NCBI RefSeq assembly: GCF_964204645.1
Contig: NC_134032.1
Location: 7,993,175 to 8,057,174, forward strand
Length of the DNA stretch: 64,000 nucleotides
Direction of reading: 5' to 3'
DNA from: Tubulanus polymorphus
Taxonomy: Eukaryota > Nemertea > Palaeonemertea > Tubulaniformes > Tubulanidae
Below are positions 22,701 through 35,351 of this stretch, piece by piece. Every line of letters starts with the position of its first letter. Within the stretch, counting starts at the first letter, position 1. Position numbers and translations under genes: made by a program. The notes beneath the pieces are model-generated. The model saw only the letters and a list, made by a program, of their open reading frames with translations. It was not told the DNA's origin and did not search any database.

Positions 22701-24875
22701 TAGTATTGCCCTCTTTCAGGACACCTGCGCCTGCAACAACCAGAAAAAGCCTGTCACTACTGCCTTTGCAGTTTTGACGTCTCTACTCGCTGCTGTCTGC
22801 CTGGTACAACCACTAGAGACCGCAACGGTAGCCCAGTCGTCGTAAGTCGATTACGTCGTCCAAGCGATTGATCAGTTGACAGGAAGTATTCCAGAGGATA
22901 AGGAACCTCCGACGTTGAAGCTTCCGACAACAGACGATTTCGAAAGAATTATGTTGACCGCGCATTACCAGTTCCGAGACGAGGAGTCCGCCGCGTCCAA
23001 CAAAAAGACTATCCAACATCTGGTTAGTAAGCATAAAATTCTGGATGATGAATCATGGGTTATCTTTAATCCCACAATAAAAACGAGAAATATATGAAGC
23101 TCAAATATACGTAGGCATATTCCCGAAGATGACTACTGGTGTTATAATAATAATCAAAACGTCGATATTCAATAAACTCCTAGTTTGAGAAGAATTTTTG
23201 GATATCGTCATAGAACGGATATAGTATTTTATCAATGGTGAGTCGAGCCTATTCCATACAGATTTTAGTGTTGATATTGACTCTTTAGATCAGAGAATGA
23301 GTTCATTTTCAAAATGTCTAAGTCTTTGTTATCCTGTTTTTCTGAGTTAAGTATTTGACCCACGACAGGTGTTTTTAAAGGGTACCGAACGTTAAAGACA
23401 AATCTGAATCATATCTGTACAATCGGCCCTCGGAACGTAGCTAGATCCTTGAGTCAAAGCCAGTTCATTTTAACAAGATTTTATTTCAACTCGCAGTGGA
23501 ACTGACTTCAGTTCCACCGGTATTGAGTTTAGGATTCGAATCTAAAATAAACAAAACTTAAGAGAAAATAAGTACGTAACTGCGACTTCGAGCAATTGTT
23601 TTCAATCAAATAATTAGCAAGTAATATTAATATGATATATTATAATTATACTAATTTATATTATCATGATATATATCATATTCAACCGTACCAAAAGGAA
23701 TGGGATGACAGGTTGGCAAAACAGTCGCACAGCCTGGTGGAACTGTGCAAGTTTCAACACTCTAAAGCAGACGGAACGAGCAGGCAAAAATATGAAGGCG
23801 AGAATATATGGAAGGGACGCACCATCGACGGAATACTGAATGCTGTTGGAACCTGGTACAATGAAAAGTCCGCTTACAACTCTTCCATAAATATATGTCA
23901 AAAAGGCTACACGTGTGGACACTATAAACAGGTATTCCCCGTTAAACAGTGGGGTGCTTACTATCTGGGTTTTGATGCCAAAATTGAAAATCAGCAAATC
24001 ATCAGTTCTAACTTACAAAATATATGAAATACTGTATCATTCTTTTTTGGATGTGAAAGGAATTGAGCAGTGAGACATATGTTGATCTGAAAATGGTCGC
24101 TTGTCTTAAAACCGGTAGGTCTTTGCAGATTGGCTATAGACTAATCTTAGATTGATCGAAAACGTTATTGGATTCCTTTTTCATTTAGGTTGTTTGGGCC
24201 AAAACCGAAAAGGTTGGATGCGGCTATCAATACTGTGCTGACGAGGGCCACATCCTCGTGTTCTGCCAGTACAACCCAGGGTAAGTTTAGCGAGGAGAGG
24301 TGGGAGGGGATAAGAGAGGTGCAGTGAACATAACCTTCCTCAACGTATGAGAAAAACCATCCTGGGTTACTAACGACGACCCCCTCATTCTCAGCTTCAA
24401 ATTCGAAGGAGTTCTCGAAGGCCTAATACAACAAGAAAACTAACTTGAAAGTTTATTGACGCCTTGAAAATTTACACATACATATTACCTAATGTTATCG
24501 ACAATAAATGATATCATATAGATAATATAATATCATAGATCAATAAAGTTACTTTGAATTTGAGTTCATCTGAATGATTGATATGAATACGGTATCGGCA
24601 CAAACCAGGTGGCGCAACAATACACTGATATAACGTGATGAAGTAATTAAGGCTCTCTCTTTACTCAAAAACAATAAGGCCTCAGGCATTGATGGAATCA
24701 CGAATGAGCTGTTGAGAGTTAGTTAGTCAGTATCCGTTTTTAGTTGATATATTACAAAAATTATTCAATTTAGTTCTTAAAACAGGATATGTTCCAGAGA
24801 TGTGGTCTATAGGCGTCATCAAACCCATTTTCAAAAAGAATGGCGATCCCTCTAACCCTCATAATTATAGAGGTA

Positions 24876-25761
24876 CTAGCAAACTACCCGTCCTGGCGGA
24901 CGGGTAGATTATAATGAATCACTAAGGTGCGGATGAAAATAATATCATATATATTTATTTATCGATATGAAATCTACACTATAAGTCTGGCATTAGAAAC
25001 AAATATCAAAGAAGAAAAAAAGTATTACAATATTTCGCTGTAAACTGTGTTTTTGGTTTGTTTGGGTGAGTACTGGGTACCTACTCTGGAAATGGAACCA
25101 TAGTGCATGCCATGTGTGAATGGTGAATTCCGGAAGTCCAGTCCAATGTATCTGAATGTTTGGCCCTGTGCTTTGTTAACTGCATGTCATGGCAAAACGG
25201 GGGCGTAACTGGAATTACTCTTCCATACCTTTCAATCCGAAAACAATAACAGATCAGGCTATTAAATCTCGGTGATTCTTAGAAGAATGAATTGGCATGC
25301 TTTTCTTTGGGAAGTGGCACTGTGGTGAGCTCGAATACATACAGTCTCCACTATTAGATTCCAGGCAGAGAGAGGAGGTCACCGGCGTCTCTGTAGTCAA
25401 AAGCCAAGCAACAGCTGATGCTCACCCCATCGCAGTAATCTCCACTACATGTATTAGATCCCCAGAATTGTAGGCAGAGAGATGAATTGAGGTCACCCGC
25501 GTCTCTGTAGTCAAGCACACTATACAAAAACCGACGCTCAAATGTTTGTTTTGATCATCGCGCGCAGTGACGTCACGCGGAGCGTCCAAACTTAAATGGT
25601 CCAAAAGTCTACCTAAACTTTATCGTATCGGCACGAAATCGATTCTAAAACACAGATCAGACCACCCTCTTTCAATCCATACCACTCAACGCGTAATCGA
25701 AGCCACACGAACGGAGATTACGCGTTACAAAGTTAATACGCCTAGCCGCTTATAGTATAGA
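24876..25761 (-). mobile_element. Helitron (886 bp) inserted in the LINE
   Basis: On the minus strand the element starts TCTATACTATAAG and ends with a 10-bp perfect hairpin (CTACCCGTCC / GGACGGGTAG, loop GCCA), then TTTG and the terminal CTAG. The insertion falls between A and T of the host, with no duplication, as expected for Helitrons. Excising it restores the LINE codons for NYRG-ITLVS. Inside, the minus strand reads VNKAQGQTFRYIGLDF and HGMHYGSISRVGT. These are the C-terminal motifs of a Pif1-like Helitron helicase, so it is a deletion derivative of an autonomous element. It also has a partly duplicated segment at 25365-25525. Confidence 0.93.
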
Positions 25762-27155
25762 TTACCTTAGTGAGCTGTCTTGGTAAGTTATCTACAAGTA
25801 TCTTAAATTGATTGTCAGATTGTCAACATTCTTAGATACGAATGACATTATAAGTGAAGCCCAGGCTGGCTTTAGATCGAAATATTCCACTATTGATCAT
25901 ATTTACACGCTTAAAACAATCGTAGAGCTGTATCTTTGTCAGGGAAGAAGACTTTTTTGCGCCTTTGTTGATTTTAAGAAAGCTTTCGACTCGATTTGTA
26001 GGGTAACGTTATGGCGAAAATAAATTGCTAACAGTGTTAATGGAAACTTTTTCAATGTATAAATATAATATATGTATAATTCCATAAAATCATGTGTTAA
26101 ATTTAATGGTTGCACGTCACCATACTTTGCAGCTAGCTGATGGAGGCTTAAGACAAGGCGAAACTCTCTCACCTATCCTCCTTTCGTTATTCTTAAACGA
26201 CATTGAAGAATTTTTCATTGATCGTGGAAAACCGACTTTGTCATTTATTGAAAAACTAAATTTGAATCGTGACCAGGATATTGATTCTTTACTGAATTTA
26301 GTCATAATACTATACGCAGATGATACAGTTATTCTTGCTGAGGATGAGAAATCTCTTCAGCTACACTTAGAGATACCTTATTTGAATATTGTGCCACTAA
26401 TGGTCTCACTGTAAACTCGGAGAAAACTAAAGTACTAGTATTTGCGCGAAGTAAATCCCGGATGAAAACGATTTCGAAATGTATGTTTGGTGATCAAGAG
26501 TTAGAGGTAGTTGAAGATTATGTTTATCTCGGAGTAAAATTTAGTTGGAATGGTAACTTTGCTATGGCAAGAAAGTATCTTTACGAAAGCTATGTTTTCG
26601 ATCGTTCAAAAAAGGAGACGTTTGAAATTGCCCACAGATGTTATGTTTGAATTATTTGATATGTGTGTTGCTCCAATAGCCATGTACGGGTGTGAGATCT
26701 GGGGATACAAAAATCTTGATATATTAGAAAATATTCATTGCTTCTTCTGTAAAATCTTAATGAAAGTGACGAAATATCCTCGCAACTTACAAGTTTTATC
26801 AGAGCTTATCCTTTGAATATAGATGTTAGACGCATGATGATTAACTTTTGGGTTAAAACAGTATCTGGAAAGCAAACCAAACTTAATTCAATACTTTATA
26901 AAATATCTTTCAATTTATTTTTAAGGGATAGATTTAAGAGCACTTGGTTATCATATACAAAGAAGACCTTTGATGACTGTGGTTTGTCCTGAATTTGGAC
27001 GCAGCAATTCATGACAAACAGTAAATCTTTTTCAAAACGAATAAAACAGATACTCCGTGACCAGCACCTTCAAGAAACCGTATCTGCCATAAATACTAAT
27101 CCGATATACACTAACTTTAGGCAATATAAAAATGATATAAGTTAGAGAAGTATAT

Positions 27156-27815
27156 TGTTGGGAGAGTTCTCGGTCCAACACCATGGGGTTTCGGGCCCAC
27201 TCCACTGACAGTCGATAGGGAGTGAGGAAGCGATTGTGCGAGGAGGACTGTATATGTTCTCGGACAGAATCAAAGCAAAAGCCGGGCTGAAGCAGAAGCC
27301 AGGCGGGTCGCCAAGGTAGAAGCAAAGCCAGGCGGGTCACCAGCCAGAGGCAATATTAGCGAGTCGGCCAGAGTCAACCGCGTTCCCTGGTTGAAGTAGC
27401 AAAAGCGAGGCAGAGTCGTTGTCCTGTCCCTTGGTCATGAAATGACTAAATGCAAGAACTCCTTCAGATTATAGCGATTTATTTGGCGGAGAGACGTGCA
27501 CCATCAGGCTTACAAAGATGAACTGATTTTACAGAGAATTTGCTACGGCTTTTATACAAAATCGGCTGGGAACTAATTAAGATTACAATCTGTTGAAAAT
27601 GTTACAAACTTTACAGAACTTTCAAAATGTTACTATATAAAGCACAAAATAAACAAAGTAGAGAACAGACACAGTCTTAAACTCGTTAAAAACAAAAATT
27701 ATACACCACGTGTTAACGATTATGATACGCGAGTTCACACGCGATCTTGGTGGCAACCAGGTCCACGCGGACTGTAGCCATCTGGCTTTGATAAACTGTT
27801 GTAACGGTTAAAACA
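27156..27815 (+). mobile_element. Solo LTR (660 bp) with 5-bp target duplication
   Basis: Starts TGTTGGGAGAG and ends GGTTAAAACA (TG...CA). It is flanked on both sides by TATAT (27151-27155 and 27816-27820). Removing LTR plus one TATAT restores the LINE frame (EKYI-IELGDDLGTS). A TATA-like TATATAAAG lies near 27634. No internal retrotransposon sequence remains, so recombination between two LTRs is inferred. Confidence 0.92.
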
Positions 27816-28309
27816 TATATAATAGAACTTGGTGATGACTTAGGAACTAGTTTATTTGAATTTAGGGTCGGGTCCTATATTTTACCTGTGAACAAACCTT
27901 CATTTAGACAGAGCCGATAGAATATGCCCCACTTGTAATACTTTAGGTGACGAATCCCATTTTTCTGTTTGACTGTACCTTTCTTAACGAGCCCCGCAAA
28001 AACTATTTGAATTTGAATACCTTTAATACCCTTGATATTCTGAAAAACCCAACGGTCAAATTAGCTAAATTCATTTAGACCGGCTTAGATGTATATAGAT
28101 CCCTCCAATAGTATAGATAGTATTGTAAATAGTTGATGTATATACATTTTGTTACGTTTTCATTCTCTAAATTTTAATCACTTCAGTGTTGTTTTGTAAC
28201 TATTTGTATATACATGTGTAATAGTTTTCCTCCTTAAACCAAGGGAATGGTTGGAGTGTAAATAGAATTGTAATCGTAATCGTAATCGTATACGTAATGA
28301 AAATTAGTT

Positions 28310-28545
28310 CATTTTCGATGAACTTTGAACTGGATTTTTAGGCTCCCAAACGGATATTTCGTCAAATAAGTCATCAAATGTATACAAGATTGACGTTCCC
28401 AATAAATAAGTGTATGGTATAGTTTTATTAGAAATTGATTTAGTAATGATAAAAGTTGACTCGAATTTAATTGCAATATAGAAGAAATTGAAGCGCGTTA
28501 ACCGAGTAACCACTAGCGAACCAAGCGGATCCTCGCCTGTCATAC
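28310..28545 (-). repeat. SINE-like repeat, family A copy 3
   Basis: Lies directly after the LINE tail. Aligns with 6945-7230 in the same orientation (GTTCATTTTCGATGAA, GTTGACTCGAA, GAAGAAATTGAAGCGCG, ACCACTAGCGA). Confidence 0.7.
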
Positions 28546-28929
28546 GTGGAATCCTCGATTGTCACAGTAGCGGTGCGGGTACCGCATTGACGAGGAACCA
28601 GCCTAGCGTTGACGTGTTTGTGACGTAGTGCACTTTCTCTCTAAAATAATTGTCAAAGAGACATGGACATTTATCAGAAAGTAAATAAAGAGGCATGAAA
28701 TATGTTTAATCAAATACCAAAATTTATAGTTGTAATTGTTATTTCGAAACACCAATAGTGATGACGTAGTGCACATCGCCACACAGAACCCATTTAATAA
28801 CGCATAGTACGTGTCAGTATGTGAACATGACTATAACGGTTTTTACGGCGTCGAAAATTTACTTTAATCCAAACCATAATAAAAAAATTGTCTTTATCGC
28901 AGTGCTGGAGCAAAAAAGCCTTACTAGAA

Positions 28930-31468
28930 ATCTGGTTCCAACTAAACTTTTTATCCTCAAAATGATCCTCATCTGCCAGGAATGTTCATCTTTGGTTAAT
29001 CAATTAACATCGTTGTCGAATTTACCAATAATATTGTGAACCGGTGTCTACGCTCTTTCAATAAATCATCGTTGATTTTCGAATCGAAAACATTTTTACT
29101 TCATTGAGTTCATAATTGTCGATGTCCTACTACATAAATTAATACCGGACGATATAACCGGGTCGTCGGTCCAATGTCTTGAGATGCCGGCCGTCATTCT
29201 TTGATCATAGTCCCACACAATCAGAATGGCACCTTTTTCACGGGTGAACACACCTCCGAAAGTGATTTTGGCAGCGAAAATTTGTGATCGATATTGTAAG
29301 AAATAAATCTACAACTGGCTAGCCTTGATAAGACTTGATAATAGTCACAGGAAACTGACTGGATTGGAGAGACCTTGATGTTGTACTATAGACGGACTGG
29401 TGGTCGCTCAATACCCATAGATGGCTTTAGAAAGATGATAAAAAATGTCTACGGCCACGTGCTTGTATTAGACGATAGATCAGAACCAAGTTTCACTGTT
29501 CACGGGTTAGAACTTCACTCTGCATTGAAATTTTTAACACAAGAGCTTGTGTGTTCCGGCCGGTTTTTTTGTGATTTGCAAATAAAACGGTGCTCGAATC
29601 TTTTTACCCAAATTTGAAGGCTTATCTTTCCAAACGAACAGTTCTGTGGGGGTCGTTAGTTTCCTTTCACATTTAAAAACTTTAAAAAACGAACCTAGTT
29701 GTCTTCACATTGATTTCATATACATGTAGAACTGATAGTTTCGAATATGTTCCGCCGACGATAACATATTCCGGAGATAAAAAAAGGTTAATTTAATAGT
29801 TTAGGAAGACGAGAATAGAGAAGTTGTAACGTTCAGTCGGATAATTAATTATTAAGTTCAGTTCAGAGTTGGAATAAACCGAGCGATCATCGGGATCAGG
29901 CGTACAGAGAAACTATACGAGAGATTGGGTCTGGATGATACGGGTAGACTGAGACAATGGATTTGTAATTTGGAAGATGGAATGAACATATATCTTATAC
30001 GAGATAAAGGCAAACTATACTGAGTTAAGGATATGTTTTATCCACGGATTCTAAAGGCGAATTAATCGTCAAAACCTACCTAATACTTGACGAGTATTAT
30101 AGGTGGGTACTCCATTCTGAGTATTTTTTATGGATGAATGAGTTACGCTGATTTTCGTTGCAACAAACAAGGCCCAATTGCATAAGCCGACCGGCTTTTT
30201 CTCGGGTCATACCCAAGGTTAGCGTGCTCTTGAGCATGGTATGATGCAAGTACAGTACCCAAAATGAAGTATCACCTTGAATAGGTGTGTCAGGTACTGA
30301 AGGGTAAACAGACTCAGTATTCAGTAAGTTTCGATAAATTCGCCTTTCACGATTCATTTCGAAGTTTTACCTGGTATTTCTGTTGACGATAACCCAGGGG
30401 TCTGTTGCGTATGACCGGGGGCTGCGACCAGGGGTTCCGGCATTCTCGTGACGAACCCCGTTACGTGTGGGCTACTGTGCTGCAGTCCCCTTTGATTGTA
30501 TTATTTTGTTGTCCTGTCGCGTGTCGTGTCCTTGCAATTACCGTATGATAAGTCGTTCTGAGAGTATCTTGTCATCTCATTCCAATCAATTCATTTCACT
30601 AGCACATGTGGCCGTCACATGCCCCTTCTGATTATTGGGCAACATTTGTTCATTGCATTCATCGCGTTATTAACGCAGTAGGTGATCTTGTCTGAAATCT
30701 ACATTCAAATTCATTTAAAACTTGAAAAGCCAACGACGAGTTTGTAATCCGTTCCAGAACTAAGGCAAGTTACTTCTTCAAACTTTATTGAAATTGTTCT
30801 CCGATATTCACTGGGGATTACTACCCCGTTAGGGCAGGGTTGTAGGAGCTGGGTTCGAAGCTCTTCCCGACATCACCTCAAACACTGTCAATGTATAGGC
30901 ACAAACTTCACTACATGACGGCTTAGACGTAATAAACGATAACGTAGTGAATAAGAAAACTATCTTGAAAGTCAATTGACGCCTTGATAAATAACACATA
31001 TTATATTACTTTTTATTGTCGATTATAAATGATCAATAATGGAATTTTGACTTTTGACTTAAACATATCGATTATTGAATTGAATTGACAGGCACCAGTT
31101 TAGCCCCAATTTATTGACGACGTAGTGCACATCCACTCGATAATGATTATCAAAATCCGTCAATCAATAATGAAATAAGAGTAAATGAAATGTATCTAAT
31201 TACAAAATAGACTCTGAAATAGAATGGAGTTGGAGAAATATCTTGCTTGAAAAATTCTCAAAATCGCTAAGTGGGAATGTTTGCCTACGTACTTTATAGA
31301 TTTGGGGATTTATACCTATTTTTAATCAGGGGATATTTACCTACAGCCGTGACATCATCGCCCTTTACACGTTTCAAGCTAATAGTCCATTCATCCACCT
31401 GATATCATCACAAACCTAATGGAAAAATATCAATAGCAATGGTGCGTTTATTACGATAGTGATTTCAG
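28930..31468. other. Intergenic between the CAP copies
   Basis: Small frames (29375-29617 plus, 30357-30097 minus) have no recognisable domain and no splice context, so they were not called. The segment 30600-30825 repeats the Crypton 5' region. A GACGTAGTGCAC motif occurs at about 31117. Confidence 0.45.
30600..30825 (-). mobile_element. Crypton 5' fragment
   Basis: Aligns with 20080-20310 (CACATGCCCCTT versus CAGTGCCCCTTT, ATTCAAATTCATTTA, AAAGCCAACAAC versus AAAGCCAACGAC, CTTTATTGAAAT). Only the 5' portion is present. Confidence 0.65.
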
Positions 31469-31474
31469 GACACC

Positions 31475-33436
31475 ATGATAGCCCGCAACAGCCAGGACAA
31501 ACCAATCACCGCTGCCCTCGCAGTTTTGACGTCCCTTCTCGGAGCTGTCTTCCTGATACAGCCACTGGACGCTGCAACCCAGTCACCGGACACTAATGAC
31601 GTTGTCCAAGACATTGAGCTGTGGACCGGGGATATTCCAGAAGATAAGCAGCCTCCACCGTTGCAGCTTCCAACAGCGGGCGATTTCAAAAGAATTATGT
31701 TGACTGCGCATAACCAGTTCCGAGACAAGGAGTCCGCCGCGTCCAACAAAAACATCAAACATCTGGTTAGTAAGAATTAAATCCTGAATGATTTTCATTC
31801 CATTGAGTCCTGTAGACTATTCAGAACAGATTCTGTTTTTAAAAATTGACATTTGAGACCAGAGATTGAGTTCAGTGTGTTATCCTGCTTTTTTGAGTTA
31901 GGTATTTGACCCAAAAACAAGTACTTTCAAAAGGAATCTATCGTCGAGTCAAATTTGACTTGACATAACTGTTCAACCAGCCCTTAGAACTAAGGCTGAC
32001 ACTTAAATCAAAACCAGTTCATTTTAACAGGATTTAATTTCGAATCACAGTGGAACTGACTCTTAGGACCCTGCGCCAACATTAGTGAGCTAAGATTAGA
32101 CTCTTCGTCTAGAATAAACAAAAACGTTTAGAAACAATAAATAACTGCTACTTCGAGTAATTGTGATAATCTTGATAAAAAAATCTGTTAGTTATATTGA
32201 TATGATATTATATTCAACCGTGCCAAAAGGAATGGGATGATAGATTGGCAAGCCAGTCGCTAAGCCTGGCGGAACTGTGCAAGTTTCAACATTCCAAAGC
32301 AGATGGAACGAGCAGGCAAAAAAATGAAGGCGAGAATATATGGAAGGGACACACCATCGACGGATTTCTGAATGCCGTTGAATCTTGGTACAATGAGAAG
32401 TCCGCTTACAACTATTCCAAAAATAGATGCAAAATGGGCTACTCGTGCGGGCACTATAAACAGGTAAAACCCGTGACAGCGCTGCCCAGTGCTTACTATC
32501 TGGAGTTAAATACCCAAATTAACAAATTAGTAAATAATCCGTTCTTACAAAATGTGAAATACTGTAATATTTTTTTCGGATAAGAAGGGAATTAAGCAGC
32601 AAGACTCAAGAAAGATTGGCCACGGACCTAGACCCAATTTAATAGCCGTGACTTAAGCCTGCAAATTGCTTGTCTTAAACCGGTCTTATGAGATTGTATT
32701 AGAACGTAGGCTCGTCTTTAATCAAGCCTTAGTGTGCAACTGACCCCCGATGTATAGCCGGGACGAATTTGTACAAAGGAAATTGATTGAATAAAGGTAC
32801 TGGAATTCTATTTCATTTAGGTTGTTTGGGGAAAAACTAAAAAAGTTGGATGCGGTTATCAATACTGCGTAGACGAGAGCCACATCCTCGTGTTCTGCCA
32901 GTACAAATCAGCGTAAGTTTAGTGAGGGAAGGTGGGAGGGGATTAAAGCGATCCTTGGTATGAACATTCCTGAACTTTCCGAAAAATTCTATGAACAAAA
33001 TTATGATTAGTTACTAACGAAAATATCCATTCTGAATTTGAAATTCAAGGGCGTTCTCGGTTGCCCTGAATATAACAAGAAAGCTACCGGTAACTTGAAA
33101 GTTTACTGACGCTTTAAAAACTAACACATGTGTTTATTGCGTCGATTAATATTGTCAATAAATGATATGATACTTATTCGGATCAATAAAGTTACTATGA
33201 CTTGGAAATTTCAGTCAAACGTGTTTAATTACAAAATGAATGACAACATTCACAATATTGTAATTGTTATTTCGAAACGCCAATATTGATGACGTAGTGC
33301 ACATCGACTCATCGTGTAGTAGGTAAACATTATTGTAACGGTTTATACGGCGTCAGAAAATTTACCTTAATTCAAACTATAATCGATACATTTTCTTTAT
33401 CGTTTCAGCAGTGCTGGAGCAAAAAAACCTTACTAA
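31475..33436 (+). CDS. CAP/SCP domain secreted protein (venom-allergen/CRISP-like)
   Basis: Four exons, 31475-31765, 32230-32463, 32821-32912 and 33412-33436 (phases 0, 0, 2), giving about 213 aa. A hydrophobic stretch near residues 11-33 (ALAVLTSLLGAVFL) is a likely signal peptide, followed by a Pro-rich linker. The CAP domain has AHNQFRDKESAASN (first helix), HL|EWDDRLA, GENIWKG, WYNEKSAYN and CGHYKQ|VVWGKTKKVGCG (CAP signature). It ends YCVDESHILVFCQY, then AGAKKPY. CAP proteins act extracellularly; roles range from reproduction to defence and lipid binding. There is no C-terminal CRISP domain. The last exon has tandem acceptors (CAGCAG), which adds or omits one residue. Exon 1 follows a TTTCAG at 31468, so a 5' UTR exon may lie upstream. 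Confidence 0.92.
32640..32750. repeat. Degenerate MITE fragment in CAP intron 2
   Basis: Words GTGACTTAAGCC, ACCGGTCTTA and GTGCAACTGACCCC match the family at 59276-59419 and 8400-8660. Confidence 0.45.
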
Positions 33437-33819
33437 AATTTGTTTCTTGCTGAACTTAATATCCTCAAATGATTCTTCATTGGAAGGCTCATCTCATGTT
33501 AATTAAAACCATGGTCGAAATTATTACCAATAATATTGTGGATATCTTTTGTTGTCTTCTCGATCCAGTCTCAATAAAAATATCGAATATCGAATATCGA
33601 AAACATTTTTACTTCAAAGAGTTCATCATTGGCGAAATCTACGCAATGCTCACGTAACCCTGGGCTGATCTTTAAGACTGGCATCAACTAAACCCGAGGA
33701 TTGACTGGAGTTAAAGTTAATAACAGGGGCCGGTTGTTTTTTGAAAAAGTAACAAGTATTATTTGTTTACCGTTTCAAGTCCATACTCTTTTCAATCATA
33801 TTCAAAGTTCAAAGAAAAT

Positions 33820-34560
33820 GGCATAACACATACAAATCTACACACTCAGGCCTAACAAACCAAGAGAGGCCACATAACGCTTGCGCCCAAACAAAATAAT
33901 AATAATGATGATAATAATAATAATAGTAATGATAATAAGTGTCTTATATAGCGCTAAATCCAGCGCATGAAAAGGAAGCTGATCCCACAAGGTCGGGACA
34001 TTGATGGAAAAGGCTCAAGAACCGAAAGATTTCCTATTGTATCTAGGGACTGTCAGTGAGATAAAGGCAGAAGAACGGAGAGGACGACAAGGGACATGAA
34101 TATGAATGAGGTCACAGTGATAAAAAACAAAAACAAAGATACGTATATGTACTAACTATACAAACAGGTTTAACAATGCTATTTATCAACAGAATGTAGA
34201 TTGCTATAGGACTCGGTGCGGCCTGTTTACCACTCTTGAACAACACCAATTGAACGTAGCTCGTGATATTCCTGATAATATACGTAGTCAAACGTGTAGA
34301 CAAATTTGGAGATGCCGACGAGGAAATCTATTGTATTCAGATGTATCAATGGATGCAAAGCATATTCAAATTACTAGTGATAATCGTAATTTAATTTTGT
34401 CTAGCTTGAACGCGCATAGAAACGACTATATTATAGGTCTGATACCAGTTTGGCGGACGGAGATTCGAGTGGACATTTCATGATACAGTCGTTTCTAAAT
34501 TCAGAACACCTCATACATATTTCAATGTTGCCCAATTAACTAAATTCTACCAGTAAGGCT
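33820..34560. repeat. Microsatellite plus unclassified repeat
   Basis: An ATA-rich microsatellite (about 33892-33940) leads into TGTCTTATATAGCGCTAAATC, a phrase typical of dispersed repeats in marine invertebrate genomes. A 77-aa frame at 34250-34483 has no known domain and is probably repeat-derived. Confidence 0.45.
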
Positions 34561-35351
34561 AATGATTCATAGACCATACCGTATACTTTCTTTATTTTGT
34601 TTCGAAAAGTTCAAGACAATATGCATTTGTGGCAAAATCTGGTGATTTCACATATATACTTGTTTTTAAGTTTATTGAAATGAGGTTAACGAAATTGAAT
34701 AACGAAGTCTGCAGATTCAATTCTCTAACAATTTATTGCACTGAAAAATTAATAAATTTCAAGTAGCATAAAATAACTCACAAATCCTCTATTAAACAGT
34801 TTGGACTTACGCTATTACATAAATTCATACATTATTTCTTATGTAGATGTATATGTATGGAATTATTCTAGGCGTACAATATACATCATATTCTGATTTC
34901 AGGACGCTTTATTGAGTAAAACCTAAGCCCTCAATTCATAATTCTGGAACAGTAGGCGTTAAGGTTATTTCATTTTGAAGCCATCACCACCGTACAGCAA
35001 CTCCACAATCTTGCTTTATATCCTTTAGTCCAACACACACGATGCGGGGAACACGGAAACAGGAGATAGAAACGTGCTTCAGAGCGCTCCCTTTGTCATT
35101 TGCGAGAAAAATGGTCCCGGGAAACAATGTTTCCTAGACCAAATCAGGTGCGGATCCAGAATTTTTCCGGGAGGGGGTACACGGTGCCCGTGTTCTTGCA
35201 GGTGTACCTGGTGTACCATCTTATTTGCGCGTGGTTGGGATTTACCACACGATCCTAGAGGAGGTGATATATTGATATACCTCAATTTATCACTTTATTT
35301 ACGTGCTTTGGAAGTTACTACATATATAGTATTATCGCTAGAAAGCGAAGC

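Larger units (their letters stand above)
24590..28295 (+). mobile_element. Non-LTR retrotransposon (LINE), degenerate, with nested insertions
   Basis: Reverse-transcriptase motifs in order: NNKASGIDGITNELL, IFKKNGDPSNPHNYRG (to 24875), ITLVSCLGK (from 25762), AQAGFRSKYSTIDH, FVDFKKAFDS, LRQGETLSPILLSLFLNDI and YADDTVIL (about 26310). The C-terminal end (CPTCNTLGDE) lies near 27925 and the ATCGTA-type tail near 28265-28295. Several stops and frameshifts make it inactive. Removing the Helitron (24876-25761) and the solo LTR (27156-27815) rejoins the frame at both places. The same family left 3' ends at 4.7 and 15.6 kb. Clade not determined. Confidence 0.85.
22720..28927 (+). pseudogene. CAP/SCP-family secreted protein, pseudogene copy
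   Basis: Four exons homologous to the intact gene at 31475-33436: about 22720-23032, 23698-23931, 24189-24280 and 28903-28927. Exons 2 and 3 have exactly the same lengths (234 and 92 nt) and phases as the intact copy, and keep EWDDRLA, EGENIWKG, WYNEKSAYN, CGHYKQ|VVWAKT and the cysteines. Exon 1 has lost the start codon (ACCTGCGCC where the sister has ACCATGATAGCC) and carries an in-frame TAA at 22843-22845. The CAP histidine motif reads AHYQFRDE instead of AHNQFRDK. The last intron is 4.6 kb against 0.5 kb in the sister, because of nested transposons. With no in-frame ATG before the signal region it should not make a secreted product. An alternative first exon cannot be excluded: the TAA sits inside a GTAAGT. 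Confidence 0.82.

Noticed and set aside
34190-34483. Frame with RQIWRCRRGNLL, considered as a transposase or reverse-transcriptase piece
   Set aside because: No catalytic motif could be recognised.
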